A stretch of DNA of 64,000 nt from Platerodrilus igneus (Eukaryota; Arthropoda; Insecta; Coleoptera; Lycidae), in assembly GCA_036346225.1 (NCBI GenBank), contig JARFIW010001750.1, positions 3,658,001-3,722,000 of the forward strand, read 5' to 3'. The notes beneath the pieces were generated by a model. The model had not been told where the DNA came from. It searched no databases and saw only the letters and a list, made by a program, of their open reading frames with translations. Both the position numbers and the translations under genes were made by a program. The first letter of the stretch is position 1; each line of letters starts with the position of its first letter. Shown piece by piece: positions 44,720 through 57,325 of this stretch.

Positions 44720-46850
44720 TCTAAAAAAGTCAAACTACAGGTCCAACCAAAGTAGTAGGGTCTTTAGTAAGGAACCAGACTAAGACAGGTCCCCAAAAGA
44801 GGGCAGTAGCTTTATCGATACTCAGAGTAGCAGAGACCCTAGGGGTCGGTATGGCATTCTAAGACACACTACTGCGATGTGGAAGGCAACAGGAAACCAC
44901 CACATTACGTCCCAAGTACACAGCATACTTATATTGTTATTAAAAATGATGGCATCCTCTAGGGTAAAAAATTCCGGAGTTAAAATAGTCCCCCATCCGG
45001 ATCTCCGGGAGGGGACTAATTCGGAGGATGTGATCGGAGAGTATACAAAAAGAGCCGTAAACATTCTGCGAGTCAGAGCGTGGAATGTCAGAAGTATGAA
45101 GCAAGTAGGTATGCTAAGAACTCGAAACTTGAAGTGGATAGATTAGCATTAGACATAGTAGGGATCAGCAAAGTTCGGTAGGGTAATTCATACAGGAACA
45201 GAGGAAAGAAATTCGGGCGTGGCAATAGTTGTGCAAAAAAAGATAGGTGAACATGTAGAAAACTCCTTACAAAAGCACAGAAGCGTACTCATGGTTAGAT
45301 TAGAATCTAAACCGGTGAATACAGTAATAATACAAGTATACATGCCCACCTCTAGCTACAGTGAGGAAGAGGTAGAAGCGATCTACAAAGATATCGAAGA
45401 CATACCTAGATACGTAAAAGAAAGTGAAAATTTAATAATTGCAGGAGATTTTACTGCAGTGGTAGGTTAGGGTAAGGAAGGAACGATAGTGGGTTTATTT
45501 GATTTAGGCACGAGAAATGACAGGGGAAATAGACTGGTAGTATTTTGTGACAAGAACAATTTAACATCACAAACACATTATTTCAACATCATGCTAGAAG
45601 ACGATACACATGGAAGATGCTAGGAGATATAGGAAGATATCAAATAGGTTACATTCTTGTTAGAGAACCGTTTAGGAATCAAGTAAAAGACTGTAGAAGC
45701 TACCCAGAAGCAGATATAGACACTGACCACAACATCGTAATTATGAAAGCTCTTAAATTTAAAAATGTAACAAAGAAACGCAAAAGGGTCCCTTTGACTT
45801 TGAAAACTAAAAGATAAAGACATTCACGAAAGATTTGAAAAAAAGTCAAACGAATCGCTGAAAGATATCAAGAAAATTATCTTATACTAAGGGAGTAGAA
45901 ACAGAATGGAATAACATTAAATCCAGCTTAGACATGGCGGCCGGAGATATTCTGGGGTATACACAAAAAGAAAATAAGAAACCATGGATAACAAAGAATA
46001 TCCTGAATTTAATAGAAGCAAGACGAAAATTCAAAAATAGATCAGACGAAACAGGAAAATAGACATAGAAAGCCATAAAATGGGAAATTATTTGCAAATG
46101 CAGTAAAGCTAAAGAACAATGGATTGATGAAAAGTGCAAAGGGATACAAACTAAGATGGAAATAGGAAAGACAGACGAAGCATACAAACTAATTAGAATC
46201 AATTTTAGGAATATAAAACCATATAGCAAAAATATAAGGGACGCGGGAGTAAACATCATTATAGAAAATGTAGTGAAAGTGAATAAATAGCAAGAATATA
46301 TAAGGAATTTATATGCAAAGGAGGAACTAACAGTACTAGAACAGGAATCAGACATTGATAATGACTTGGGACACCCTATCCTTCGAGATGGGTTTGAATT
46401 AGCATTAAAGGGTCTGAAAAATGGTAAGGCGCCAGGTACATATAAGGAGCACACAGAAACTCTAATAGCTGCTGGACAAGCAGTAACAGAACGTCTCTTC
46501 CAACTTGTATGCTATATGTAAGAGACAGGCAAGATAAAGATTTCAAACATAACATGATAGTACTTATACCAAAAAAGAGAGGCCCGGTTAGATATGAAAT
46601 TTTCGAACAAGTTTGACAGCACACGTTTCAAAAATATTAAGTAGAATTATACAAAGACAAACGGAAAAACAAGCTGAAAAAATACAAGGAGAACATCAAT
46701 TCGAATTTAGACGTAACAGGGGAACACGGGAGGTCATTTTAGCTCTGAGAGTGATAATGGAGAAAACAACAGAAAAGGAGGAAAGCGGGTATATATGGTT
46801 TGTAGACCTGGAAAAAGCATTCGACAAACTTAATGTCGTTTGATTACGCT
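44720..46850 (+). pseudogene. RTE-like non-LTR retrotransposon, truncated within the RT
   Basis: Endonuclease blocks in several frames: VNILRVRAWNVRSMKQVGML (~45055), VIIQVYMPTSSYSEEEVEAI and ENLIIAGDFTAVVG (45330-45465), YPEADIDTDHNIVIMKALKF (45700). RT: HVSKILSRIIQRQTEKQAEK, GEHQFEFRRNRGTREVILAL and YIWFVDLEKAFDKLNVV (46620-46843), the YRPI...QFGF...DxxKAFD region. The sequence breaks off before the catalytic FADD. These blocks match RTE-type ORF2 proteins of insects. Confidence 0.85.
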
Positions 46851-48057
46851 TTGTACGTATATGAATAATGCAAGAACCTGATTATAAAAAACAACTTCAC
46901 AGCCACAAGTAGACACACATCAGCTGCCAAATGCTAGAGAAGTACGACGAGCAGTCGAATCGAATACAAAACGTCCGTTAAACAGACATCCTTAGTGGAG
47001 ATTAACAAACACTAACCAGCATTCAACTACGGAATTTATATTTATATGAATCACATCAAGGAAACGATGTAATTAACCATGCATCCGGGTTTAGGAATCT
47101 AGTGTCCGAACGAATTGCCAGTACGAATTTCTGGACGGTCCATATTATAGTGTGTCCATGTTGGCGAAGTTATACTGTAATAACTAAGTGGACAATGGAG
47201 CTTTCATGTAACAAACATCTACCAAAAAATCTACAACAAATTGCAACTATTCTATACAATAATACATACTCTAAAGCATTTTACAAGTCTCTAATCAATA
47301 ACAAAATGTATAAAAAAATAATTAATAAATTTAAAAATAAAAGAAGCTAAAAAGCATTAATAGGGTCATATAACAATTTGTTCTTTAAAAAAACAAGTCT
47401 GTATGAAGTATGAAAAAGTGAACCAATGATATAGAATACGCCTACCTTTATTTTATCGAAAAATTTGTTAATAATGACTGGTATGACAACCACAGTTTGT
47501 AAAAAAACGAACTGTGTAGTTTGATCTATATTGTGAACTGCATTGCATCACACTATAGATATGCAAATAAACCACGACAATAAAAATGCGTATATGTGGC
47601 ACATGAGTGATACGACTGTGTGCTTTCAAACGCTGTTTTCACTGTTACGTTTGTCCAGTCTAAACCTTTTCTTGATGAGTATGTGGAGGTAAGAACAAAA
47701 TTAAATGAAGTTTCGAATACGTGTGTTTAAGGGATGTTATACCTACTTAAGTAATATACATCCTAATGAAAAAATTGCAATTACTGTTTATGAAGCCTCT
47801 AAAAAACTCTATAAAAAAACTTACAAGCCTTAAACCACAAACAGCACACAAAGAATAGTAAAATATAGTAAAATATTAGCACTAAAATTCAAAAGCAGTT
47901 CATAAAAATTTTGAAAATATTTGCAATAATAGAAAATAAATAACCCACCATCAATATCTTTGTAAAATGCCCCTTTTTTGATATTCTAGTTGGTTTTTGA
48001 TTTGCTTATTAAACCAAAATGTTTATACTTTAGTTTTTGTAGCCGAAAATTTTAATT
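46851..48057. other. BIRC6 intron, no recognised gene
   Basis: A plus-strand frame at 47102-47350 of Asn/Lys-rich composition matches nothing I know. The rest is AT-rich, with A- and T-runs. Confidence 0.5.
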
Positions 48058-51000
48058 AGAATAGAATAGAAAGATTTATTCACCATTTCGGTACAAATTG
48101 CACATCTGGTAAGTCGAGAATAAGTAAAATTATAAAAAGTACATATATAAATTATCAATTACAAGAATATTAAAATTAGTTATAATGGTGCAGTAATTAT
48201 AGTTAACTATGGTCCCTAATGTTAATGTATTGTAAATTTGTATAGGTCTATCATTTACATCATTGATATATCATTGGTACGTCATTTCTTAGTAAATTAA
48301 TAGGTATAGCATGCTATGATCTAAGAACTATATGTATAATTATGCTAAGTAAATATCACAAATCTGTTTTAGTGTCTATTAGATAGATACTTCTCCAATG
48401 AATAAAATGCATGATTAATTAAAAATTCTCGTTGTAAGTTTAAAGGACTTGTAGTTACTTGTGTTTTGAGAGTATCAGGAAGGGCGTTGTAAATTACTGT
48501 ACAATTATAAAGTGGTGACTTTTTGAACAGAGTTGTTTTATGTTCAATAATACGCAATAGATGCCCATGTCGTGTATTATGTGAATGATTACTTCCTACA
48601 GTTGTGAACAAAATGCTTTATTTTTTTTTTAACAAAGAGCAGACTGGATAGAATATATATAGATGGGAATGTAAGAATTTTTCTGTCTATAAACGTATTT
48701 TTACATGTCTGCCGATATTTTAAATTATAGAGAAGTCATATGATTCGCTTTTGAGCTACAAAGACCCTATTTGCACAACTATCCTTACCCCATATAATTA
48801 TTCCATAGGACATAACTGAGTATGCAAGTCCATAATAAACTGTTAGTAACCCAGTAATATCTAAACAGTCTCTAAGTTACAATATAGCATAAAACATTTT
48901 GTTTAGTTGCTTACAAGTATGGTCAATATGATCTTCCTATTCTAAGTTACTGTTAATATATATTCCTAAAAACTTGGTTTTTGGAGCCAAATTTATAGAG
49001 GTCGATAGAGATGTTATTCTTAAGTTAGATCGTGTACTATGAAAGTTAACAATAGTAGTTTTTGATTCATTTAATATTAATTTGTTTCTTTGACACCAAG
49101 AAGTCATTTCATCAATAACTTTTTTTAGTTGCAGTTCTAAATCCTATATATTTGTTGGACATATTGTAACTGTTGTATCATCTGCAAATAAAACAGTATA
49201 TCCACTTTTAATGTAACTGGGGAGATCGTTAATGAAAATGGTAAATAACAAGGAGCCCAATGTTATTCCTTGGCCTACTTCAAGTTTGACATCCCATTCC
49301 CGGGAGTGGTGATCTAAGTATTTGACTTGATTTTTCTGTTGCTTATATAGGAAATAATCAAATCTAATGGTGTTCCACGAATTCCTACAGTTGAAAGTTT
49401 ATCTACTAAGATGAGTTTATCAACCAAGTCAAATGCTTTTGTAGGATCAAAAAATATGGTGATTACAGAGTTACCTTTATCGATTTCCTGATAAATATAA
49501 TTCGTTAATTGGAAAGCAGCACTAGTTGTTGATTTATTTTTCACAAATCCATGTTGTGAGTGGCTAAAAATGTTATACAATATAAGAAATGACATTATAC
49601 GTTGACACGTAAGTTTTTCAAGAATTTTTGAGAAGACACTAATAATACAAATCTGTCGATAATTATCGATATCTTTAGAATCTCCTTTTTTGAATACTGG
49701 AGTAACATTACCAATTTTTAAGTTTTCAGAGAATATGCTTTGTTGAAAAGATTTATTAACTAAAGTGGTAAGTGGTTGGATTATTTCTTGTGCAATTGAT
49801 TTTATAATCAAACTTGTACACTCATCATCTCCAACAGAGGCAGTATTGTTAAGGGTATTAATTGCAATAAGTATCTCATTTTTACTGATTTCATTCATGT
49901 ATATCAAATTTGGATTAACTCTGCTGGAAACTGTGTGTGGTAAAGACATATTTAAACCATACCTTACTTTTAAGGTATGCACTGCAACATTTGAGAAATT
50001 TTCCGTAAATGCTTCACTAATAAGATGTTTATCAGTAATCAAGTTTCCATCAAGATTAATTGATATAGAGTTTCCTTTTTTGTTATTGGTGTTTTTCCTA
50101 CATGAGTTTTTTATAATACTCCAAATTACTTTAGATTTATTTATGGCAAAGTGAATTTTATCACTGTAGTACTTAATCTTAGCATCCTTAATCTGTTGTT
50201 TGTATAACTTTAATTGAAATTTATAATATTCATTTGTTTTAAATGTATTATTAATTTTAGCTTGCTGTAATAAGTTTAAAATATAGTTCTTTTTAAGTAT
50301 TATATCGGTGGAAACCCATCGCGTGTCTATTTTATTTGTATTCATTTTAATTTTTCTTTTTGGACAAAGAATATTTAGATAGTAGAATAGGCTATCAATG
50401 AAGTGTTTAAATGCAAAATTAACATCCTGATTTATATATGTAGGCCAATTCATGTTATTCAACTGAAATCGAAGATTGGCAAGATTTGTAGCAGATTTTG
50501 ATCTGATGAATGATTCGACTTTAACATTATCAGGTACATGGAAATATTTAGAATTTATCTTTACTATGTGTGCAAAATGATCAGCAATTACGGGATCAAC
50601 TACCTGCACTTGGGCATAGTTATTTGAGATAGTTGTAACCAAATAATCTATGCAGCTAATAGTAATATGCCCCTCTTACATTTGTAGAAACACGAGTTGG
50701 TATGTTAATCAAAAAGCCAAAGTTAAAAGACTCAAATGTCATTCAAAATTGTTTTCTCAGGGCTATCATTAAGATAATTGATATTAAAGTCACCACATAA
50801 AACAAGATTTTTACTTTTATGGTGAGCTTGTTTTAGTGCAGTTTCTAGTATATCGAAAAATATCGAGAGATCACCATTTGGAGGCCTGTATATAGGATAA
50901 ATAACAATTTTTGTTTTATAACTAGTTATACAAATCGCAGATATTTCTATATGGCCTTCTAGAGATAGTTCAGTAATACTAGTTATATTCTGAACATTGT

Positions 51001-51060
51001 TAATTTTATTAGACACTTATTAAGGAACCACCACCTTGCATTGTTTGCCTTGCATTAAAA
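48058..51060 (-). mobile_element. CR1/L2-like non-LTR retrotransposon, 5'-truncated in the endonuclease
   Basis: Endonuclease end at 51050-50732: MQGGGSLIS, IYPIYRPPNGDLSIFFDILE and KNLVLCGDFNINYL. RT at 50642-49314, an open 442-codon frame: LKIGNVTPVFKKGDSKDIDN, FSHSQHGFVKNKSTTSAAFQ, VITIFFDPTKAFDLVDKLIL. A frame change near 49310 leads to the catalytic TVLFADDTTVTI (~49190). The C-terminal part is at 48611-48369 (NHSHNTRHGHLLRIIEHKTT, LINHAFYSLEKYLSNRH). The 3' end carries TTCTATTCTATTCT-type short repeats at ~48060-48080, as in CR1/L2 families. Confidence 0.9.
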
Positions 51061-51338
51061 GTTACAGGTAAGTAATTAGTATATAATTACTATAACAAAC
51101 AGGAACACAAACCCACATTGCAATAATGAAAATATCCTAACTATGAGTGAATCCACACAAAAGTTACTAAACCAGTGCATATCTGATTAGAAGATGTACA
51201 ATTTTACATCCCCACACCCCTGTAAATTGTTAGTTGTGTTAAAATTTAAAAAGTTTGTGTAGAATTTTCATAAGTTAATATAAACAAAATGATGTAGCTT
51301 AGCTGTTAAATAGATTTTGAATTATAAAAAATACTCAC

Positions 51339-51564
51339 TTTATTGTTCCATAAGGTGCAAAATTTACTAAAGACATTGTATTTTCTAAAGTAACTTGCTG
51401 CAGTTTCTTGGTTGCAGAAGTTGCTCCTATGGCTGTGTTAGCATCAGATCTTGTTGTAGAACCCCCAAAATGTTGCATTACCATTGATACAGTTCCAGCG
51501 TGGGATATTGTATTGGGCGCATTGCTACTTTGGACCAAGCTTTGCCCTAATATTGTTATACCAC
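51339..51564 (-). CDS. BIRC6: BIRC6 exon (first in the window in transcription order)
   Basis: A 226-nt exon with acceptor CAATTTTTTTTAG and donor GTGAGT. It encodes GGITILGQSLVQSSNAPNTI, AGTVSMVMQHFGGSTTRSDA, SATKKLQQVTLENTMSLVNF and APYGTIK. It lies just before the beta-sandwich domain and joins exon 40303 in phase 2. The 11-kb intron to the next exon holds pogo, mariner, RTE-like and CR1-like sequences. The exon preceding it must be beyond 64000. Confidence 0.9.
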
Positions 51565-51834
51565 CTAAAAAAAATTGTCCTGTTATAGAGAATACAATAT
51601 GTATCAAAATAAAATTCTAATCTAAAGTAGCACTACTTCTAATTATTATATTATATCTAACGAGAACTGAAAAATCGTAGTGAGATAAGTTATTGATTTA
51701 AATTTTGGAGTAAACTGTAAATTGTTATTATTTGTACTATATCTTGAATATTGGAGAAACTTTAAATTTTAGTTTATTCAAGGTAGTTTCGGTCTGGTTT
51801 CTGACCTTAGTCATAAGTATTAAGTAGGATTAAA
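51565..51834. other. BIRC6 intron, no recognised feature
   Basis: AT-rich non-coding sequence between the BIRC6 exon acceptor and a hairpin. Confidence 0.5.
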
Positions 51835-51912
51835 CACTAAATGGAAACTAAAATATATAAACTATTTCTATTTTGTCTTACATAGTTTATACATTTTAGT
51901 TTCCATTTAGTG
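51835..51912. repeat. Near-perfect hairpin, ~31-bp arms
   Basis: CACTAAATGGAAACTAAAAT... at the left is mirrored by the reverse complement ending ...CATTTTAGTTTCCATTTAGTG at the right, with a ~16-base loop. It directly adjoins the foldback element. Confidence 0.9.
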
Positions 51913-51914
51913 TA

Positions 51915-53525
51915 AATAAAAAAAATTTTTTTTTACATTATATGTGTGTTAATCAGACGTTTCGACCGTCGCTAGATGGTCTTTATCAATGATGTTTTTT
52001 CCCCTATAATATGATACATGTACATTATATCTTAACAAATATCTAAAATATGCTTACCCATAAACAGAGTTTTATATATTTATAACATAGTATAAATTGA
52101 GCCATTCACTGAATGATGTGGTACGGTTACTACAATTTAATTTATTTAATATAAAATTGTACAAAACATTTACGTCACAAATTAAAATATTGTTGTTATG
52201 TATAAATTATGTACACCTTGATGCGAGTGCTAAACTCTTAATCAAAATTTAAAATTCGAATTTCTTAGTAAACATATATTGTTACGTGCCAAAAAATTGG
52301 CACTAGACATTTTTAAATAAGTGCGGGAATTTCGCGCCTTAAATTTTGAAATACTTGTTGCGCGTATTTCCGGCACTATAGAGTGCGTTTGCGCCAAATC
52401 GCGCCGACGCGTGTGGGAGAAGAAAAGTGGGGAGTTTCCACAAGACGCTGGGACTTGGACTTTGCTTTTGAACATCAAGAAGAGTGGTTGGGTCTGGTAT
52501 CGTATCTTTATCTTAATTATGTAGATTCCTTTTTCTCTTGCTTATCTTTGTTTATCGTTCCCTATAAACCCGTTCCCGTAGTTACCCCTACATATAGGAA
52601 AGAAGATTAATCTGAATACAACCTGGAGCAGTCCACGCCCTGAGAACCATCGTTAAATAATCCTGAAGGACGCCCTGAGATCCATCGTTAAATAATCCCG
52701 AAGGACGCCTGAGATCCATCTTTAAATAATCCGGTAGGGAGCCCTGCAGTCGCTAGCCTTGAGCAATCCCAAAGGACGCCATGAGCCGCCATCTTTAAAT
52801 AATCCGGTAGGGAGCCACGAGCAACCCTAAAGGAAGTAATTCTGTGAGACGCTTACATATTCACGTAAGTTCCCCGTGTGTGGGGTTTTTTATAATATAC
52901 TTTTGAATTTTGCATATTTCGTCATTTACGTGTAATAATTTGCATAGTGTGTGACGTCATTGACAGATGGGCACGCTAATTTCCACATTATAGATTAGCG
53001 TTACCAACTGTCTTTGTGTCTCTTATACCTCGCTTACGGTACTATAAGAATATATTAAAATGTTTAGTACAGAGTTTGATTGGAGACTAATGCCAATAAA
53101 CTCCAATATATCAAGCGTTAGTCTCCAATCAAACTCACTAAACATTTTAATATACATGTTTACTAAGAAATTCAAATTTTAAATTTTGACTAAGAGTTTA
53201 GCAACTCGCATCAAGGTGTACATAATTTATACATAACAACAATATTTTAACTTGTTATGTACATGTTTTGTATAATTTTATATTAAATAAATTAAATTGT
53301 AGTAACTGCACCACATAATTCACTGAATGGCTCAATTTATACTACGTTATAAATATATAAAACTCCGTTTATGGGTAAGCATATTTTAGATATTTGTTAA
53401 GATATAATGTACATGTATCGTATTATAGGGGAAAAAACATCATTGATAAAGACTATCTAGGGACGGTCGAAATGTCTGATTAACACACATATAATGTAAA
53501 AAATTTTTTTTTATTTATTTAGACC
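51915..53525. mobile_element. Foldback (large inverted-repeat) element split by a solo LTR
   Basis: The arm 51915-52279 is the reverse complement of 53145-53525 over ~365 bp. Both contain TTAATCAGACGTTTCGACC-like ends (the right arm has a C-to-T type change), TTTATCAATGATGTTTTTTC and CACCTTGATGCGAGT. The core 53054-53150 is a second palindrome (AGTTTGATTGGAGACTAA twice, inverted). No coding sequence. After removing the LTR the element would be ~840 bp. Confidence 0.88.
52280..53049 (+). repeat. Solo LTR related to Gypsy B
   Basis: Starts TGTTACGTGCCAAAAAATTGG, matching the start of the Gypsy B LTR (TGTTACGTGCCAAATCGGC), and shares TTTCGCGCC and other blocks with it. Flanked by ATAT at 52276-52279 and 53050-53053, a 4-bp target duplication. 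No internal region, so it arose by LTR-LTR recombination. It contains four to five GAAGGACGCC/ATCC-type ~35-bp tandem units at 52640-52830. Confidence 0.82.
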
Positions 53526-53557
53526 TTTTTCCCAAGAAACAAAATTTCAAGTATTAT

Positions 53558-53558
<1 letters not shown>

Positions 53559-53624
<66 letters not shown>
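53559..53624. repeat. (AAT)n then (TA)n microsatellite
   Basis: About nine AAT units followed by about 20 TA units, ending at the left tip of transposon 2. Confidence 0.95.
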
Positions 53625-53626
<2 letters not shown>

Positions 53627-53629
<3 letters not shown>

Positions 53630-55036
53630 TGTGTCTACTTAAGTTGGCGGCATATGGAAAACTTTTTTATTTTTGATTTTAGGAAAAAAAGTTACTCTTT
53701 ATAAAAAGTTCTGCTTGTTCTGAAACCTAAAATAAAACCTTCACATTTCAAAATTTATTAGTCATATACAAGGTTTATCAATAAATATGAATTTGGCGCA
53801 AGAGTAAAGTACCTTTATTTTTGATAATTTCGAAAATTGTTATTATAAAATGTTGTTCAGAATGAAAAATCACCTTCAAATATGCAAAATATCCATCGAT
53901 TATAAAAAATTTTTTTTAACTTTTCTAAAATAAAAATTTATTTAAGCTTACGTGTCATTTCATTTAATCTAAGATGCACTGACAAGAACTGTCCATGAAA
54001 TGTAATTTCTCAGCATTTCGAAAGACTTTCTTTAATAATAACAATAGTTTAATAATAATGCAATAGTTTTTGTTACACATACAGATCTTATTTTTCCGTC
54101 CCTCAATTAACTACCGCTTCAACATATCCGCCTTCTCTATAACTACAGGTAATCGTTCTATCTCGAAACTCTGTCAACACTCTTCTAATCATAGTCGGCG
54201 TTATACTCTGAACGGTTTCTTTAATGGTTCGTTCTAAATGGACAACATCTGTGAATGGCCCTTGGAGGTACACCTCTTTCAAGTAGCCCTACAAAAAAAA
54301 GTCTAGTGGGATCAAAGCTGGAATGTGAGGTGGCCAACGAATTTTCAAAAACTGATGCACAACTCTTCCATTAAAACAATTTTCAAGATATTGTCTTACA
54401 TCTAACCTGCTATGGCATGGGGCACCATCCTGCTGGAACCATATCTGTTGACGTTCAAGTAGGGGTAGATCATCAAGAAAATCATCTAGTTCTTTTTGTA
54501 GAAAGAGTAAATAACGGTCTGCATTAAAAGATTGTCGAAAAAAGAAAGGTAATTAATTGAGGGACGAAATAATAAGATCCGTATGTGTAACAAAAACTAT
54601 TACATTATTATTAAACTACTGTTATTATTAAAGAAAGTCTTTCGAAATGCTGAGAAATTACATTTCATGGACAGTTCTTGTCAGTGCATCTTAGATTAAA
54701 TGAAATAACATGTAAGCTTAAATAAATTTTTAATTTAGAAAAGTTAAAAGAAAATTTTTATAATCGATGGATATTTTGCATATTTGAACGTGATTTTTCA
54801 TTCTGAACAACATTTTATAATAACAATTTTTGAAATTATCAAAAATAAAGGTACTTTACTCTTGTGCCAAATTCATATTTATTGATAGACCTCGTATATG
54901 ACTAATAAATTTAGCTATTTGAAGGTTTTATTTTAGGTTTCAGAACAAGCAGAACTTTTTATAAAGAGTGACTTTTTCTCCTAAAATTAAAAATAAAAAA
55001 GTTTTTCATATGCCGCCAACTTAAGTAGACACACTG
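53627..55036 (-). mobile_element. Tc1/mariner-superfamily element 2, ~480-bp TIRs, transposase N-terminus deleted
   Basis: 53627-~54110 is the reverse complement of ~54545-55036, with tips CAGTGTGTCTACTTAAGTTGG. The ~430-bp centre, on the minus strand, encodes the transposase C-terminus: FQQDGAPCHSRLDVRQYLEN with the second catalytic Asp, LIPLDFFL (third Asp, then a stop where Trp is expected), YLKEVYLQGPFTDVVHLER. The N-terminal half, with the first Asp, is missing. TA duplications at 53625-53626 and 55037-55038. A non-autonomous deletion derivative. Confidence 0.9.
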
Positions 55037-55040
55037 TATA

Positions 55041-57325
55041 CAGGGTGAATGGTATCGTTCGTGCAAAAATGAACTGGGAGATAGTACACTTAATTTGCAA
55101 CAAAAATTGTTAATACGACCCCTGTCCTATCTTGATTGGTTTAAGAGATATGGTTTTTTTAGTCTGTTTTTAATAACGCAACTTCTTGCAGTAAAAGTTA
55201 AATTTCTCGGCTTCTGTTTCAAATAACTAGATAAACAATCCGATTTTCATAAACTACATTAAATTTCCTATAAAAACAACTATTTCGATTTTTAATTTTA
55301 AAAGAAACATTTATTATAAAGCATTAAAGGGTAAAAATTACAAAGGAAATTTTTAACAAAGTTTAAAGTAATATTACAGCGAAATTATTTTATCTACAAA
55401 TTCGCAAATGTCACAAAAACAACCTCACTTTATAAGGTTTCCAGCTGTGCGAAATACTTTCTATTTGATTTTAATTTATTAAATTATTGCCTTTGTAATT
55501 CCGGAAAAACCTTGTTCGATTATAAGATAATCAAGACCGTGCGAATTGAAAACAAAAATGTACAGTAATTTTAAGAGCACAGATACGTTCATAGCATATA
55601 GTTGTCACATTGACAGTGTGAAGCATTGTCACTGATTAGACAGTTGTATTCAGTATAAATTTTTCGATCGTATTAAACTACTATCTAAGATGCCTGCTCG
55701 TTATAGCAATAGAGAATATACAGATATGCATTTCATATATGGTTTTTGTAATGGTATTACTACAAGAGCACGGGAGGAATATCAACGTCGGTTTCCAAAT
55801 GGTCCGATTCCTAGTCGCAACGTGTTTGCAAGAACGCACCAATGACCCCTTGATGGAGGAACATTTCAAGTACCTAATGAAAGGGGGCAAGATCTGGAGG
55901 TAGAAATTGACGAGTTTGTCTTGGATCGAATGGAACAGGACCCTACAACTTCTACACGTCAAATTGCAAGAGAGGTTGTAGTTTCGCAATGAAAAGTAGT
56001 AGATGTTCTGCACAAGAATAATATTCGTCCTTTTCACTTTACACCTGTTCAAGCTCTGGAAGGCGGAGGCGAAGATTTCCAGCGAAGGTTGATGTTCTGC
56101 CGTTGGTTATTAGCACGGGATATTGAGGGCGCCATTTCTTTTGAAAATACTGTGGTCTGATGAGTCCCTCTTTACGCACGCGGGCGTTCTAAATCTCCAC
56201 AATTACCACTATTATGCCGATGAAAACCCTCATGCAATAAGACAGAAATCGTTCCAACGCAGATTCAGCTTAAATGTGTGGGCGGCTGTGATAGGAAACA
56301 CCCTTATTGGCCCCTATATTTTCGAAAGAAACTTCAATGGAAAAGTGTATTTGGACTTTCTTCAAAATCAACTACCCTATTGTTGGAAGATGTCCCTTTA
56401 GAAGTTCGTAGAGATATCATTTTCAACATGACGGGCTCCTCCTCGATACACACGTGGTGTCCGCCAGTTTTAAACTAACAGTACGCAAGGTGGATTGGTA
56501 GAGGAAGACCAATTCATGACCAGCAAGATCACCTGACTTGAATCCCATGAATTATTTTGTATGGGGCTTTTAAAAGAATACGATACAGCACGGAGGTAGT
56601 TAGTTTGGAAAATTTGAGACAAAGGCTCGAAAATGGATGTCAACTCTTAAGAGAGAAGGTATCTATGAGCGTGGCGGTGGTAGGTATGCGGAAAAGAGCA
56701 AGAACCTGTATCAGGTGCGGTGGTCAGCATTTTGGACAATACAAATAAAATTTAATTTATCAAATTATTGCCTCTGTAATACCGGAAAAACGTTGTAGGA
56801 TCATTAAATAATCAAGGCAGTGGGCGAATTTTAATGCGAATTGGAAACAAATATTTGTTTCCATGTTTCCATACTTGATAAATTAAAAATCAAATAGAAA
56901 ATGATTTGCACTGCTGAAAACCTTATGAAGTGAGGTTGTTTTTGTGACATTTGCGAATTTGTAGAAAAAATAATTTCGCTGTAATATTACTTTAAACTTT
57001 GTTAAAAAAATTTCATTTGTACTTTTTTACCCCTTAATGCTTTATAATAAATGTTTCTTTTAAAATTAAAAAAATCGAAATAGTTGTATTTTATAGAAAA
57101 TTTAATGTAGTTTATGAAAATCGGATTGTTTATCTAGTTATTTGCAGCAGAAGCCGAGAAATTTAACTTTTACTGCAAGAAGTCGGGTTATTAAGAAACA
57201 GACTAAAATAAACCATAACTCCTAAACCAATCGAGATAGGACAGGGGTCATATTAACAATTCTTGTTGCAAATTAAGTGTACTATCTCCCAGTTCATTTT
57301 TGCACGAACAATACCATTCACCCTG
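55041..57325 (+). mobile_element. Tc1/mariner-superfamily element 3, ~590-bp TIRs
   Basis: The left end 55041 onward (CAGGGTGAATGGTATCGTTC) is mirrored by 57325 backward (CAGGGTGAATGGTATTGTTC), the similarity extending ~450-590 bp inwards. It carries a transposase from 55690. TA duplications at 55039-55040 and 57326-57327. It starts immediately after the TA of element 2. Confidence 0.92.
55690..56748 (+). pseudogene. Transposase of element 3 (IS630/Tc1-mariner type)
   Basis: Starts MPARYSNREYTDMHFIYGFC with an insect-type N-terminal helix-turn-helix domain. Two TGA stops follow (after ARTHQ at ~55842 and VVVSQ at ~55990). A frame change near 56120 leads to ILWSDESLFTHAGVLNLHNY (first Asp), FSLNVWAAVIGNTLIGPYIF and, in another frame, HDGAPPRYTRGVRQFL (second Asp). 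In the third acidic position SPDLNPMNYFVWG, the codon at 56550-56552 is AAT (Asn), where relatives have Asp. Confidence 0.88.

Larger units (their letters stand above)
11185..51564 (-). other. BIRC6: BIRC6/BRUCE gene, eight internal exons (span)
   Basis: The gene body is inferred from eight consecutive exons on the minus strand. They total 3,483 nt, or 1,161 codons, with GT-AG introns and matching phases throughout. The protein is the giant membrane-associated inhibitor-of-apoptosis ubiquitin ligase. The part encoded here covers a galactose-binding-like beta-sandwich, armadillo-like helical repeats and the ubiquitin-like insert of the family. The BIR and catalytic UBC domains are not in the window. 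Introns measure 54, 44, 3917, 80, 52, 21715 and 11035 bp from left to right, and the large ones are filled with transposons. Assignment rests on recognisable family blocks such as YWAKGTGFGTGST and SYLRNDS. Confidence 0.9.
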
